Source of the DNA: Pelosinus fermentans DSM 17108
Lineage (GTDB): Bacteria; Bacillota; Negativicutes; DSM-13327
Length of the DNA stretch: 64,000 bases
Assembly (NCBI RefSeq): GCF_000271485.2
Contig: NZ_AKVN02000001.1
Location: 4,718,501-4,782,500, forward strand
Reading direction: 5' to 3'
Shown here: positions 17,996 to 27,256 of the stretch, one piece after another
Numbering within the stretch: the stretch's first letter is position 1
Layout of the letters: each line of letters begins with the position of its first letter
The notes under the pieces: model-generated
What the model was told of the DNA's origin: nothing
The model's input: the letters and a program-made list of their open reading frames with translations, nothing else
Databases searched by the model: none
Program-made: the position numbers and the translations under genes

Positions 17996-18136
17996 GGCAT
18001 TATGTCACATCCCTTTTCAAAAAATTCAATGAAGCACCTCTTTTATAATGCTTTTGATAAATCAGGCGTATGTCGGACAAGTGAGTACATGATTCGGATT
18101 CGCGACATACGCCTGATGAAAGAATATGAAAATATT

Positions 18137-19483
18137 TTATGCGTTGTATTTCGCAAGAACGCGGTCAGCAAATTGAGGCGCATAGCCAATATAGTTTCGC
18201 GGATTTAGCATTTCTGTAATTTCTTCATCCGTGAATGCACCGCGAACTTTGGGATCAGCCTTAAGCGCTGTCTCCATCTGGGCTTCTTCTTCATATGCTT
18301 TCATGCAGGTTCTGTAAACGATCTCGTGAGCTGTCATTCGTCCTAATTTTGGTGCTAAATGCATCATAACGCATTCTGACATCATTATGCCTCTTAATTT
18401 GTTTAAGTTTGCTTCCATGTGTTTCGGATAGACAATTAGGTTTTCCAGCACATCCATTGATTTTTCAAGTGCTGCACCCATAAGATGGCAAGCACGCGGG
18501 ATTGCTTCCCACTCTGTAAGAAAGCAACCCCAGTCCCGTTCATTTTCGCTGACCATACTTTCAACAATTGCTGGAGCTATACTTCTAACACTGCGGCAAA
18601 GTGCAATGATATTCTCGACGACCTGCGGATTACGTTTATGCGGCATGGTGCTAGAACCAACTTTCCCCATGAAAAAGGGTTCTTCCAATTCTATAATTTC
18701 AGTTCTTTGTAACGATAAGATTTCGCTGGCAATCCGCCCTAATGTACCAGCACAAATGGCCAGTACGCTGGCAAATTCCGCCTGGCTGTCACGTGCAACA
18801 TGCCAGGCAATTGTGGGAACGTTCAAATCCAAAATTTCCATCATTCGTGCCTGAACTTCAAGTCCTTTTTCCGGATGAGAGGCCAATGTCCCCACTGCAC
18901 CTGCCATTTCACCAACAAAAACCCTGTCTTTAATCTCTTGCAAACGCTGAATATTTCTGCCCAGTTCGTCTGCCCAGACAGCTACTTTATACCCCAGCGT
19001 AATTGGCAGCGCATGAATAACATGTGTTCTACCGCACATAATCGTATCTTTATGTTCTCTGACTAACTTCAGTGTCGATTTTTGACATGCAATCATTTGT
19101 TCTAAAATGTTTGCATAAGCCTCTTTCATCTGCAGTACAAGACCGGTGTCAATAATATCCTGACTAGTTGCGCCCCAATGAACATACTCACCGGCGTTGT
19201 TAGCTAATACTGTTTCAAATTCTCTTAATAAAGGTACAATTGTTATAGAACTTTTGTAAGATTCACCGATCCGAGGGATATTTAATAGTTCTGCATTTGC
19301 TTTTGCATTGATTTCATCCGCTTTATCCTTAGGGATAATGCCTAGCTCTCCTTGTGCTTTTGCTAATGCAGCTTCCGTATCCAGCCATTTTTGTACCATA
19401 TTTTTATCACTGAATATTTCTCTCATTTTGTCGGTACTGAATAAGACTCCAAAAATTTGACTATCGATTGTTGTTGATGCCAT
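18137..19483 (-). CDS. Fumarase/aspartase-superfamily lyase (PcaB/EDDS-lyase-like)
   Basis: A 448-residue soluble enzyme. The superfamily signature GSSTMPHKRNP is present at about 280-290, with VHWGATSQDI near 103 and the helper His in GRTHVIHALP. The N-terminus (LFSTDKMREIFSD…WLDTEAALAKAQ) resembles the 3-carboxymuconate cycloisomerase/EDDS-lyase group rather than housekeeping PurB. Members of that group release fumarate by beta-elimination from N- or C-substituted succinates. The neighbouring SLC13 transporter and divergent LysR gene make this a catabolic unit. The start is ATG at 19483, after AAGGGA. The substrate is unknown; an automatic label of adenylosuccinate lyase would probably mislead. 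Confidence 0.75.
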   Translation of the reverse strand: MASTTIDSQIFGVLFSTDKMREIFSDKNMVQKWLDTEAALAKAQGELGIIPKDKADEINAKANAELLNIPRIGESYKSSITIVPLLREFETVLANNAGEYVHWGATSQDIIDTGLVLQMKEAYANILEQMIACQKSTLKLVREHKDTIMCGRTHVIHALPITLGYKVAVWADELGRNIQRLQEIKDRVFVGEMAGAVGTLASHPEKGLEVQARMMEILDLNVPTIAWHVARDSQAEFASVLAICAGTLGRIASEILSLQRTEIIELEEPFFMGKVGSSTMPHKRNPQVVENIIALCRSVRSIAPAIVESMVSENERDWGCFLTEWEAIPRACHLMGAALEKSMDVLENLIVYPKHMEANLNKLRGIMMSECVMMHLAPKLGRMTAHEIVYRTCMKAYEEEAQMETALKADPKVRGAFTDEEITEMLNPRNYIGYAPQFADRVLAKYNA

Positions 19484-19837
19484 TTAAAAAATCCCTTCCT
19501 TTTCCCGTAATTTCGTATTTATTCAATTTCTTGCCATGTGCACAATAACAAGCAGATCAACTTCGCCTTAATACTATCATTAAAAAAATTAACGGTGAAA
19601 TATCGACAAATTATTATTTCATAACAAAGTCTTATATATATTTAAAATTACCTAAAAAAGCAGTTTATTCTAAATATTCCTAGGCTTATTCTATTTATTG
19701 TTACATTTTTTACAGCAACATAACTTAAATTTATCTTATAATAAGAAAAGCTTATCGCCTTATTCTCTATGAAAGTGCCCAAGTTAGACTTTTCCATGTT
19801 AGAATGAATACATTACAAACGTACGGGAGCAAAGATT
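19484..19837. promoter_or_regulatory. Divergent control region with a LysR-type site
   Basis: This AT-rich gap separates the lyase and LysR genes. ATAAG-N5-CTTAT at 19741-19755 contains a symmetric T-N11-A core (T19742, A19754), the classic LysR-binding layout. No small gene was seen. Confidence 0.5.
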
Positions 19838-20719
19838 ATGGAATTAAGACAATTAGAGTATTTTCTTATGGTGAGTAAAACGAACAGCTTCACCCGAGCA
19901 GCAGAACGTCTTTATGTATCCCAGCCCGCTGTAACAAATGCGATCCGCATTTTAGAAGAAGAACTAGGCGTTCAGCTATTTGACCGCAATCAGAAACAAG
20001 CCGTTCTGACAGCAGAAGGACAGGTTTTCTTCAATCATGTTGAAAACATTATGTGCGGTGTATCAAAGACAATCTTTGAAATAAATGAATTAAAAAATCT
20101 GAATAGTGGTTTACTAACCTTAGCAATTACCCCTATTGCCGGAACATGGCCAATTCCTAAGCTTTTAAAAATATTTAAATGCAAATACCCGAACATCCAG
20201 ATTTCTTTCATTGAAGAAAATGTCACAGAGGTACAAACATTATTAATTGAAAACAAAGCTGATCTTGGCATCGTCATTCTAGGCGACAATAATAACCTCA
20301 TCGATTATACATTGATTAGTTCACAGGAGCTCGTTATCTGTTGTTCAAAAAACCACTGCTTTCAAAGAAAGAACTCCATAGATCTATCCGAGCTAGTAAA
20401 CGAGCCATTAATCCTGCTTACCCAAAACTGTTTACTTCGTAAGATCATTGTAAAAGAATTCGAGAGGCTAAATACACTGCCCCAAATAGCTTTTGAATCC
20501 AATCACATCCAAACCATTAAAAGCCTTGTTGCCTGTAATGCAGGTCTTACAATCTTACCTTATGATTTATGTGACAATTCCCTTGTCACAATTCCGCTGG
20601 ATACCCCTTTAACGATTGATACTGCCATTGCTATTAAAAAAAATAAATATATCTCACATGCTGCACAAGCTTTCCTTACATTAGCTAAAGAGAATTTTTT
20701 AAAGCACCATGAGAATTAA
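19838..20719 (+). CDS. LysR-family regulator of the lyase/SLC13 genes
   Basis: A 293-residue LysR-type regulator: HTH at about 1-60 (LEYFLMVSKTNSFTRAAERL…QPAVTNAI) and a two-lobed effector domain at about 90-290. ATG at 19838 follows GGGAG. It is divergent from the lyase gene, with a T-N11-A site between, so it most likely activates lyase and transporter in response to their substrate. It is closely similar in layout to the LysR at 50871. The gene after it (20750) is 30 bases downstream on the same strand. Confidence 0.88.
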   Translation: MELRQLEYFLMVSKTNSFTRAAERLYVSQPAVTNAIRILEEELGVQLFDRNQKQAVLTAEGQVFFNHVENIMCGVSKTIFEINELKNLNSGLLTLAITPIAGTWPIPKLLKIFKCKYPNIQISFIEENVTEVQTLLIENKADLGIVILGDNNNLIDYTLISSQELVICCSKNHCFQRKNSIDLSELVNEPLILLTQNCLLRKIIVKEFERLNTLPQIAFESNHIQTIKSLVACNAGLTILPYDLCDNSLVTIPLDTPLTIDTAIAIKKNKYISHAAQAFLTLAKENFLKHHEN

Positions 20720-20749
20720 TCTTATTATTTTTTATGAGGAGATCATGAT

Positions 20750-21646
20750 ATGAATGTAAAAATTGCCGTTGTTGCCAGCGGTCCATTGATTGCTGGTGAA
20801 ATTGCGAGTATTATACAGTCCATCATAAGTGAAAGTATCGTTATTCAGACGTACTTGACTTGTGAGATTAAGGATAGCTCCACTGCTGATATCTATGTTT
20901 GCGCCCAAACACAACTAAAGTCACTGTCACAAGTTGTCCCAAAAGAAAAAATTGTTTTACTCGATCTAATGCCAAACTCGAAATTTTTCATTTCCATAGC
21001 TCGTATTCCTAAAAATGAAATCGTTTATATATTTAATAACCATTTAGAATATGCTGCTATCCTAAGTAATTACTGTAAGAATCTCGGTATCACCAACGAA
21101 TTTGTGCCGATTGCCTATCGTGAAATGCCACAAAAAGATGTTTTGGCACAATTGCAAAAAGCTAACTATATAATTGGCGTTGACCGTTTTGTGGGGGAGG
21201 GTGGGCTTTTATCTCCAACCTATAGCACACACTTGCAAAAAGATGTCATGATCATTCCAGCAACCCGCGCCGCATCTGTTCACTCTGCCTGTGTGCTAAT
21301 ACAATGCATCGCGAATAAATTTCATCGCCATATCGCTGATGCTGCAGAAAAAATAAAGGCAGATTTACAAAGTGAATCTCCCCTTTCTGAAGATGATCTA
21401 AAAAAGCTTAAACTAGAAGCCAAGCATCTAGCTATTTCCAGTAATCAAGCAATGGATATCATTCAAAATGCAGTAACAAAATCAGTGTTAAATAATATTT
21501 CATCTGATACTGCTCTGCTTGCTCCTTATAGTAACCGTTTAGATATTGACCAGCTTGCCAACCAGCCAATAGATAACTTCTTAGAAATGATTATGGATTC
21601 AAACCGCACTCTGCATTTAATTGCTAAAAAGCTTGCAAGTCTATAA
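20750..21646 (+). CDS. Unknown protein co-transcribed with LysR, possibly a PrpR-N-like sensor
   Basis: A 298-residue soluble protein with a good ribosome site (GAGGAGATC). The N-terminal two-thirds shows alternating strands and helices (KIAVVASGPLIAGEIASI; ADIYVCAQTQ; KIVLLDLMP; YIIGVDRF), which looks like the periplasmic-binding-like sensor domain found ahead of AAA+ domains in PrpR-type sigma-54 regulators. The C-terminal part (about 190-298) is helical with many charged residues. There is no AAA+ or HTH domain. It could modulate the LysR product or bind the imported acid. I do not recognise the family with confidence and give no firm function. Confidence 0.55.
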   Translation: MNVKIAVVASGPLIAGEIASIIQSIISESIVIQTYLTCEIKDSSTADIYVCAQTQLKSLSQVVPKEKIVLLDLMPNSKFFISIARIPKNEIVYIFNNHLEYAAILSNYCKNLGITNEFVPIAYREMPQKDVLAQLQKANYIIGVDRFVGEGGLLSPTYSTHLQKDVMIIPATRAASVHSACVLIQCIANKFHRHIADAAEKIKADLQSESPLSEDDLKKLKLEAKHLAISSNQAMDIIQNAVTKSVLNNISSDTALLAPYSNRLDIDQLANQPIDNFLEMIMDSNRTLHLIAKKLASL

Positions 21647-21682
21647 ATAAGCATGAGTTCATATTTGCTCTAAGGCAGATGT

Positions 21683-21733
21683 TAAGAAATAGCAGTCTGC
21701 AGCCCATTCCAGGCTGCAGACTGCTATTTCTTA
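21683..21733. terminator. 22-bp perfect hairpin terminator (family B)
   Basis: The arm 21683-21704 (TAAGAAATAGCAGTCTGC…) pairs without mismatch with 21712-21733 and is followed by CTATTTTTTTATTTT. It separates two convergent transcripts. Related hairpins lie at 53382, 54834 and 61951. Confidence 0.85.
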
Positions 21734-21779
21734 CTATTTTTTTATTTTCCTTATTTGAATGCTGTTACTTAAGCAATAT

Positions 21780-24700
21780 TTATATTGAACAAGCTTCTTT
21801 TTTCTTTTTCTTCCAATGCAATTTAGCCACAATCCATTCTACAACCACAAATAATACCGGGATGAGGAAGATGCCAAAAGCCGTAGCAATCGTCATACCG
21901 CCAACAACTGCAGTTCCCATCGCCATTCTCGCGCCGGCACCGGCACCGCTTGCCACCGCCAGCGGCAGGCACCCGATAATAAAGGCAAAAGACGTCATCA
22001 GGATCGGACGGAGACGCAATCCTGCAGCTTCAATAGCAGCTTTGACCGGGTCCATCCCCTTATCTACCCTGACTTTAGCAAATTCAACGATCAAAATCGC
22101 ATTCTTAGCGGCTAAACCGATTAGCATAATCACTCCGATCTGCATATAGACGCTGTTTTGCAGATTCATAGCATATTGAGACAATAATGCCCCGAAAATG
22201 CCGGTTGGCACAGAAAGCATGACAGCATACGGAACGCTCCAGCTCTCATACAGCGCTGCCAGACATAAAAAGACAAATACCAAGGCTAATGCCAAAATCT
22301 GCATGGTTGTACTGCCTGCCTTCTTTTCCTCCCGGCTTTGCCCTGACCATTCCACGCTAAAACCGGAAGGCAGCTTTTCTTTTGCCAGTTTCTCCATGAC
22401 AGCAAGGGCTTGCCCTGAACTATAATTTTCTCCTACCGAGCCATTGATCTGAATGCTGCGGGCAGCATTGAATCGGGAAATAATGGACGGTCCTGTCGTT
22501 AGCTTCGGTTTTATCAAGGTATCTAACGGAATCATAGATCCATTCGAGGATCGGACATAAATAAAGCGCGTCATGTCAGCTTCATTGCGGAACATTGTAT
22601 CGGCCTGCATAACCACTTTATAGGTACGGTTAAATTGGTTGAAATCATTCACCTGGGTACCGCCAAAATTGACCTGCAGCGCCGTAAATACATCGTTTAA
22701 CGCAATTCCCAAATTTTTTATCTTTTCCCGGTCAACTTCAAATTCATAGCCGGGAGAATCACTTTTATATGTGGAGTATACTGCACTCACTTCCGGGAGC
22801 TGATTGGCTGCAAGCACGAATTCTTTCGTAATCGCATCCAATTCTTCTTTGCTGTGACCGGTCATATCCTGCAATACCATAGTAAAACCGCCGACCATCC
22901 CCAGACCTGGCAAAGAAGGCATGTTAAAGGCCATAATTGAAGCTTCCGGAAACAGGTCCGCTTTGCTCTGAACCTGGCCGATGATGGAATCAATCTGGGT
23001 TTCAGGGTCTTTTCGGCTACTCCACGGTTCGAGCCCAACAAACAGGACTGCCGTGTTGGCTTTAGCAGCATTTGACAAAATATCAAAACCCGCAATCGCA
23101 ATAACCTGCTCAACACCTGCTTGTTCTCTAATTTCTTCAGCCACCTGATCGGTTATGACCTGCGTCCTATTCATACTCGCACCTTCCGGCAGATTGACAG
23201 CTACCGCAAAAAAGCCCTGATCTTCATCCGGTACAAACGTGGTCGGGACAATTTTATACAGGTACACCGTCCCCACTAAAATGATCAACAAGAAGATATA
23301 ACAATATTTCGCTTTGGAGATTAATGATTTCACCGTTTCACTATACGCACTGGTAGTTCGGTCAAACCAGTCATTAAATTTTTCAAAAAATCTGCCCAGA
23401 GCACTATCCTTTGCCTGTTCTTTGTAGGGTTTTAATAATAGGGCACACAGTGCCGGGGTCAAGGATAAAGCGACTAGAGCAGACAAAGCCATCGATACCG
23501 CGATCGTCAGGGCAAACTGGCGATAGAGAACCCCCACCATGCCGCCGATGAAAGCAACCGGAACAAATACGGCCGCCAATACAAACGCAATGGCAATAAC
23601 GGGACCAGACACTTCGTCCATTGCTCGCTTCGTGGCCTCCACCGGTGTCATTCTATTATAGCGGATATGATGCTCCACAGCTTCAATAACGACAATAGCA
23701 TCGTCGACAACCAATCCAATCGCCAATACCATAGCGAACAGCGTCAAGGTGTTAATCGAAAATCCAAGAAGCACGAAGGCACCAAACGTACCAATTAATG
23801 ATACGGGAACGGCCAGCATCGGAATCAGCGTTGCCCGCCAGCTTTGCAGAAAAAGAAATACTATGATCATAACGAGGGTCATCGCTTCAAAGAAGGTTTT
23901 AACCACCTCGTACATAGATTCGGCGATAAAATTTGTATTATCAAAGACAGGTCTATATTTCATATCCGGTGGAAAATTTTCGGCTGCTGCTGCCACAGCT
24001 TTTTTTACTCCTGCAATGGTATTCATTGCATTCGCATCGCTGGTAAGCTGAATACCCACTGCAACCGCATTGGCCCCATCCTGTTTTGAGGAATAATTCA
24101 ATTCTTTTCCGGCATTCTCGACTCGCGCAATATCTTTCAGATAAACAAAAGAACCATTCGGCTGAGCCTTCACGATAATATTTTCAAAATCAGCAATACT
24201 TGCCAAACGCCCTTGCACTTTAGCGGTATATTGAAACTCCTGCTTTTTGGGTACAGGCATGGCGCCGATTGTACCGGCTGGTGCCTGGACATTCTGTTCC
24301 TTGATGGCCTCAATCACGTCGGCGACTGTTAACTCCAGTTCCGCCATGCGATCCGGGTTAATCCAGATACGCCGGGAAAAATCCGCCCCCAGAATCATCA
24401 CATCGCCGACACCGTTGACCCGCTTAATAGCATCTTTTAAGTAGACATTGAAATAATTAGTTAAAAATACACTGTCATAGGTGCCCTTGGGCGAATAGAA
24501 GCTCAGCATCATAGCCATGTCAGAAGATGCTTTTCTGGTGGTAATGCCAGCCGCGGTTACTTCTGCCGGCAAATTGGCATTGGCCTGGGCGACACTGTTC
24601 TGTACCTTAACAGCAGCTATGTCTCCATCGATGCCCAGATCAAAGATAACTTCCAGACTATAGGCACCCGAATCATCGGAATTTGAACTCATATAGTTCA

Positions 24701-24920
24701 TGCCCTGGACACCGTTAACCTGCTCCTCCAGCACCTGGGCTACCGTCTGATTAACAACTTCAGCGTTCGCGCCAATATAGGCTGCCGACACTGATACTGT
24801 AGGCGGCTGGATTTGCGGGTACTGAGCAATGGGAAGATTTAGTCCGGCAATCATTCCCGCTACCACAATCATAATGGAAAGAACAATTGCAAAAATTGGA
24901 CGCTCAATAAAAAATCTTGC
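21780..24920 (-). CDS. RND-family multidrug efflux permease (AcrB/HAE1)
   Basis: A 1046-residue pump. I place the start at GTG 24920, giving the usual AcrB-like N-terminus MARFFIERPIFAIVL; AGGAGG lies 11 bases upstream. An earlier GTG at 24935 overlaps the ribosome site. The protein has 12 membrane helices and two large periplasmic loops. Helix 4 carries LVVDDAIVVIE, the proton-relay Asp pair; GFDILSNAAKANTAV and a Gly-rich loop GMVGGFTMVLQD match the HAE1 porter region. It is coupled to its adaptor gene 18 bases upstream. No outer-membrane channel gene is nearby. Its promoter has the 19-base spacer of MerR control. Confidence 0.92.
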   Translation of the reverse strand, partial: ARFFIERPIFAIVLSIMIVVAGMIAGLNLPIAQYPQIQPPTVSVSAAYIGANAEVVNQTVAQVLEEQVNGVQGMNYMSSNSDDSGAYSLEVIFDLGIDGDIAAVKVQNSVAQANANLPAEVTAAGITTRKASSDMAMMLSFYSPKGTYDSVFLTNYFNVYLKDAIKRVNGVGDVMILGADFSRRIWINPDRMAELELTVADVIEAIKEQNVQAPAGTIGAMPVPKKQEFQYTAKVQGRLASIADFENIIVKAQPNGSFVYLKDIARVENAGKELNYSSKQDGANAVAVGIQLTSDANAMNTIAGVKKAVAAAAENFPPDMKYRPVFDNTNFIAESMYEVVKTFFEAMTLVMIIVFLFLQSWRATLIPMLAVPVSLIGTFGAFVLLGFSINTLTLFAMVLAIGLVVDDAIVVIEAVEHHIRYNRMTPVEATKRAMDEVSGPVIAIAFVLAAVFVPVAFIGGMVGVLYRQFALTIAVSMALSALVALSLTPALCALLLKPYKEQAKDSALGRFFEKFNDWFDRTTSAYSETVKSLISKAKYCYIFLLIILVGTVYLYKIVPTTFVPDEDQGFFAVAVNLPEGASMNRTQVITDQVAEEIREQAGVEQVIAIAGFDILSNAAKANTAVLFVGLEPWSSRKDPETQIDSIIGQVQSKADLFPEASIMAFNMPSLPGLGMVGGFTMVLQDMTGHSKEELDAITKEFVLAANQLPEVSAVYSTYKSDSPGYEFEVDREKIKNLGIALNDVFTALQVNFGGTQVNDFNQFNRTYKVVMQADTMFRNEADMTRFIYVRSSNGSMIPLDTLIKPKLTTGPSIISRFNAARSIQINGSVGENYSSGQALAVMEKLAKEKLPSGFSVEWSGQSREEKKAGSTTMQILALALVFVFLCLAALYESWSVPYAVMLSVPTGIFGALLSQYAMNLQNSVYMQIGVIMLIGLAAKNAILIVEFAKVRVDKGMDPVKAAIEAAGLRLRPILMTSFAFIIGCLPLAVASGAGAGARMAMGTAVVGGMTIATAFGIFLIPVLFVVVEWIVAKLHWKKKKKEACSI

Positions 24921-24938
24921 CACGATTATGTACACCTC

Positions 24939-26099
24939 CTAGGAGTTAATTGATAGCTCCAACTCATCGGGAGTGACGATAGTCACATCAAGTGCCATCC
25001 CCTCCTGAACCTTTGTCAGCCCTTCTACAACAACTGTGTCATTTGCGGTTAATCCTTCTTTTATAAGGTAATAACTGCCCACCTTTTCTCCCAGAATCAC
25101 CGACCGGGGCTCTGCTGTATTGTCGGCATTGACAATTGTGACGAGGGATTTATCCAAAACCTGCTGCACAGCCCGCTGGGGAACCAGTATAGCATTTCTT
25201 TCTGGTATGCCAGGGATTTTCACTCTGGCAAACATCCCAGGGATTAATATCCCATCAGGATTAGCAAAAGAGGCTTTTAACGTCAGTGTTCCACTATTAT
25301 TGGCCAAGCCTCGATCTGCCTGCGTGACTTTCCCCTTTATCGGATATACTGCACCATTGCTTAATGTAATCATGACATCTTCGCCCCAGCCGCTGTTGGC
25401 AATATGATTCTGCGAAACCTGCCGCAAGTTAAGATATTCATTTTCACTCATGTTAAATTGCACAAATACCGAATCCAGAGCACCCATCGTGACTAACGTG
25501 GTACTCCCTGCCTGCACATAGGTTCCCACGCCGACATCATTTACATCAATGCGTCCGTCGATTGGCGAAACAACCAAGGTACTGTTTACATCATCCTGCG
25601 CCTTTTTTACTAGTGCACGGTAAGAAGCCACTAAAGCCTCATTCTGGCGTTCGGTCGCTTTCTGAGTAGTCAGACGCTGCTCCGAAATGGCTGCTGCATT
25701 CAGCAGATTTTGATATCGCTCCGTATCAATCCGTGAGTTTTCCCAATTGGCCTCGGCTTGTACCAGCTGCGCTTGGGCAGAGAGCAATGTACTTTCATAT
25801 TGAATGCTGTCGATGCGAAACAAGGGTTGCCTCTTTTTGACCACATCACCGCCGGAAACCATTTTTTCCACAATATTGCCTGACACACGTGCCTGAATTT
25901 TCACTTCATTTTTTCCCTGTACCTGTCCTGCATATTCATTGGCTCTCGTTACATCCTGCTGGATAACCTTTATTGCTTTAACCGGCACTGCTTTTTCCTG
26001 CACCATCGTCTTCGTGCCGCCACATCCCGTAATGATCAAACCAATCATTATAGCACCCAATCCTACACAGTAACTCTTCCTAAATTTTGCTGAAAGCAC
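24939..26099 (-). CDS. AcrA-like lipoprotein adaptor of the RND pump
   Basis: A 386-residue periplasmic adaptor. The start is GTG at 26099 after GGGAGGG. The signal peptide ends in the lipobox IITGC (about residues 22-26), so it is lipid-anchored, unlike the adaptor at 14457. Barrel-sandwich hybrid (EVKIQARVSGNIVEKM), coiled-coil hairpin (about 95-150) and the second lipoyl half (VSPIDGRID) follow, then a beta-barrel ending in KIPGIPERN. It is the first gene of the MerR-controlled operon. Confidence 0.9.
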   Translation of the reverse strand: MLSAKFRKSYCVGLGAIMIGLIITGCGGTKTMVQEKAVPVKAIKVIQQDVTRANEYAGQVQGKNEVKIQARVSGNIVEKMVSGGDVVKKRQPLFRIDSIQYESTLLSAQAQLVQAEANWENSRIDTERYQNLLNAAAISEQRLTTQKATERQNEALVASYRALVKKAQDDVNSTLVVSPIDGRIDVNDVGVGTYVQAGSTTLVTMGALDSVFVQFNMSENEYLNLRQVSQNHIANSGWGEDVMITLSNGAVYPIKGKVTQADRGLANNSGTLTLKASFANPDGILIPGMFARVKIPGIPERNAILVPQRAVQQVLDKSLVTIVNADNTAEPRSVILGEKVGSYYLIKEGLTANDTVVVEGLTKVQEGMALDVTIVTPDELELSINS

Positions 26100-26218
26100 A
26101 ATTTTCCACCCTCCCTATTTGTTAACGATATTGCAGCATTGCTTTGCTGCGCCACCAAGTTATATCGGTCCATCAGCCTTATATACTTCTAAAATTGACC
26201 AATTTAGAGCTATGTATT

Positions 26219-26249
26219 ATGATAAACTATACAGTAGTTGTATAGTCAA
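26219..26249 (-). promoter_or_regulatory. MerR-type promoter of the RND operon
   Basis: On the minus strand TTGACT (26244-26249) and TATCAT (26219-26224) are separated by 19 bases, the over-long spacer typical of MerR-activated promoters. The spacer holds the dyad ACTATAC-N7-GTATAGT (26226-26246). The same dyad geometry recurs at 27128-27148. The dyad also lies just upstream of the regulator gene, allowing autoregulation. Confidence 0.8.
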
Positions 26250-26266
26250 GAGGAGGATTTTACATC

Positions 26267-27097
26267 ATGCATGATTTTTTACAAAAAAAATTTACTACCG
26301 GCCAATTTGCTGCTCTGTACGGCGTCAACAAGCGCACCTTGATGTATTATGACAGCATTGATTTATTCAAGCCGGCTATCGTGAAAAAAAACGGGTACCG
26401 CTATTATACGTATGGGCAAAGCGGTGTTTTTGACGCGATTCAACTGCTACGCAAACTCCGTGTCCCATTGGAAGAGATCAAAAAACATTTGGTACACTGC
26501 ACTCCGCAAAAAACACAAACGTTGCTGTATAATCAAAGTCAAATGCTGGAGCAAGAAATTGCCGAGCTTATATGGCTGCAAAGAGTTGCACAGAATAAGA
26601 TCAGCAACATGGAAGCAAACCTGGAAATGGATTGTTCTAAAATCGAAATTATTGAATCAAAAGCACAAGCAATCGTAGTCAGCGAATCGACTGCCGAAAT
26701 GTCCATGGAAGAAACAATGAAAGTTATGCTGAAATTTATGCGTGACTGCTATCATACTCGAAATTATTGTGGATACCCCCTTGGCTACATGATGGATACT
26801 GACAAAGTACTACAAGGAGATTTCTGCCAATTGACCAATTACTTTTACCGTATTGATGAGAAAAACAGTAAAGCCATAAATTGGACTTTTAAGCCTGCCG
26901 GCCGTTACCTTGTGAGCTATTACAGAGGATCTTGGGCGGAGATGGATCCAACCCTTCAACAACTTTCGGACTATGCAAATAATCACGGACTTACATTCAT
27001 TGGACACGCCTATCTGGAAAGTATCCTGGATGATACTACGGCAGTCGTTGAAGATCCCTACTATTGCGAAGCTAAAATTTCAATTTTATTGAAATAA
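26267..27097 (+). CDS. MerR-family multidrug regulator (BmrR/TipA-like)
   Basis: A 276-residue regulator. The winged-helix HTH lies at about residues 8-75 (TTGQFAALYGVNKRTLMYYDSIDLFKP…GYRYYTY), then a dimerising coiled coil (about 85-120) and a C-terminal effector-binding domain of GyrI/BmrR type (about 130-276) that would bind lipophilic cations or drugs. AGGAGG precedes ATG at 26267. It is divergent from the RND operon and followed by the SMR gene; both have 19-base-spacer promoters with matching dyads, so it likely activates both. Confidence 0.9.
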   Translation: MHDFLQKKFTTGQFAALYGVNKRTLMYYDSIDLFKPAIVKKNGYRYYTYGQSGVFDAIQLLRKLRVPLEEIKKHLVHCTPQKTQTLLYNQSQMLEQEIAELIWLQRVAQNKISNMEANLEMDCSKIEIIESKAQAIVVSESTAEMSMEETMKVMLKFMRDCYHTRNYCGYPLGYMMDTDKVLQGDFCQLTNYFYRIDEKNSKAINWTFKPAGRYLVSYYRGSWAEMDPTLQQLSDYANNHGLTFIGHAYLESILDDTTAVVEDPYYCEAKISILLK

Positions 27098-27124
27098 CTC
27101 AGCTTCTCGCCATTTCAATTCTTC

Positions 27125-27155
27125 TTGACTATTCAGCTACCGTATAGTTTATATT
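27125..27155 (+). promoter_or_regulatory. MerR-type promoter of the SMR exporter
   Basis: TTGACT (27125-27130) and TATATT (27150-27155) are separated by 19 bases. ACTAT-N11-ATAGT (27128-27148) matches the spacing of the dyad at 26226-26246, and most of the 19 spacer bases are identical to those of the RND promoter. Confidence 0.75.
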
Positions 27156-27217
27156 GTAATAAGGTTAAGAAATAATCACGCTAGGTCGTGCCGCCCAGGT
27201 TACGGAGGAGGATAGCC

Positions 27218-27256
27218 ATGATAAAAAACAAACCGCGCATTAAATATCATATTTAA
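27218..27256 (+). CDS. Putative 12-aa leader peptide upstream of the SMR gene
   Basis: ATG at 27218 is preceded by a very strong site, GGAGGAGG, six bases away, and the frame closes after 12 codons (MIKNKPRIKYHI). It lies in the 5' leader of the SMR gene, 54 bases before the SMR start. The leader also has short stems CACG…CGTG and CCG…CGG. A basic leader peptide with a better ribosome site than the gene it precedes suggests translational or attenuation control. There is no similarity evidence. Confidence 0.45.
   Translation: MIKNKPRIKYHI

Noticed and set aside
18137-19483. Housekeeping adenylosuccinate lyase (purB)
   Set aside because: The MPHKRNP motif is shared by the whole superfamily; the N-terminus and the neighbouring dicarboxylate transporter and LysR gene fit a catabolic lyase better.
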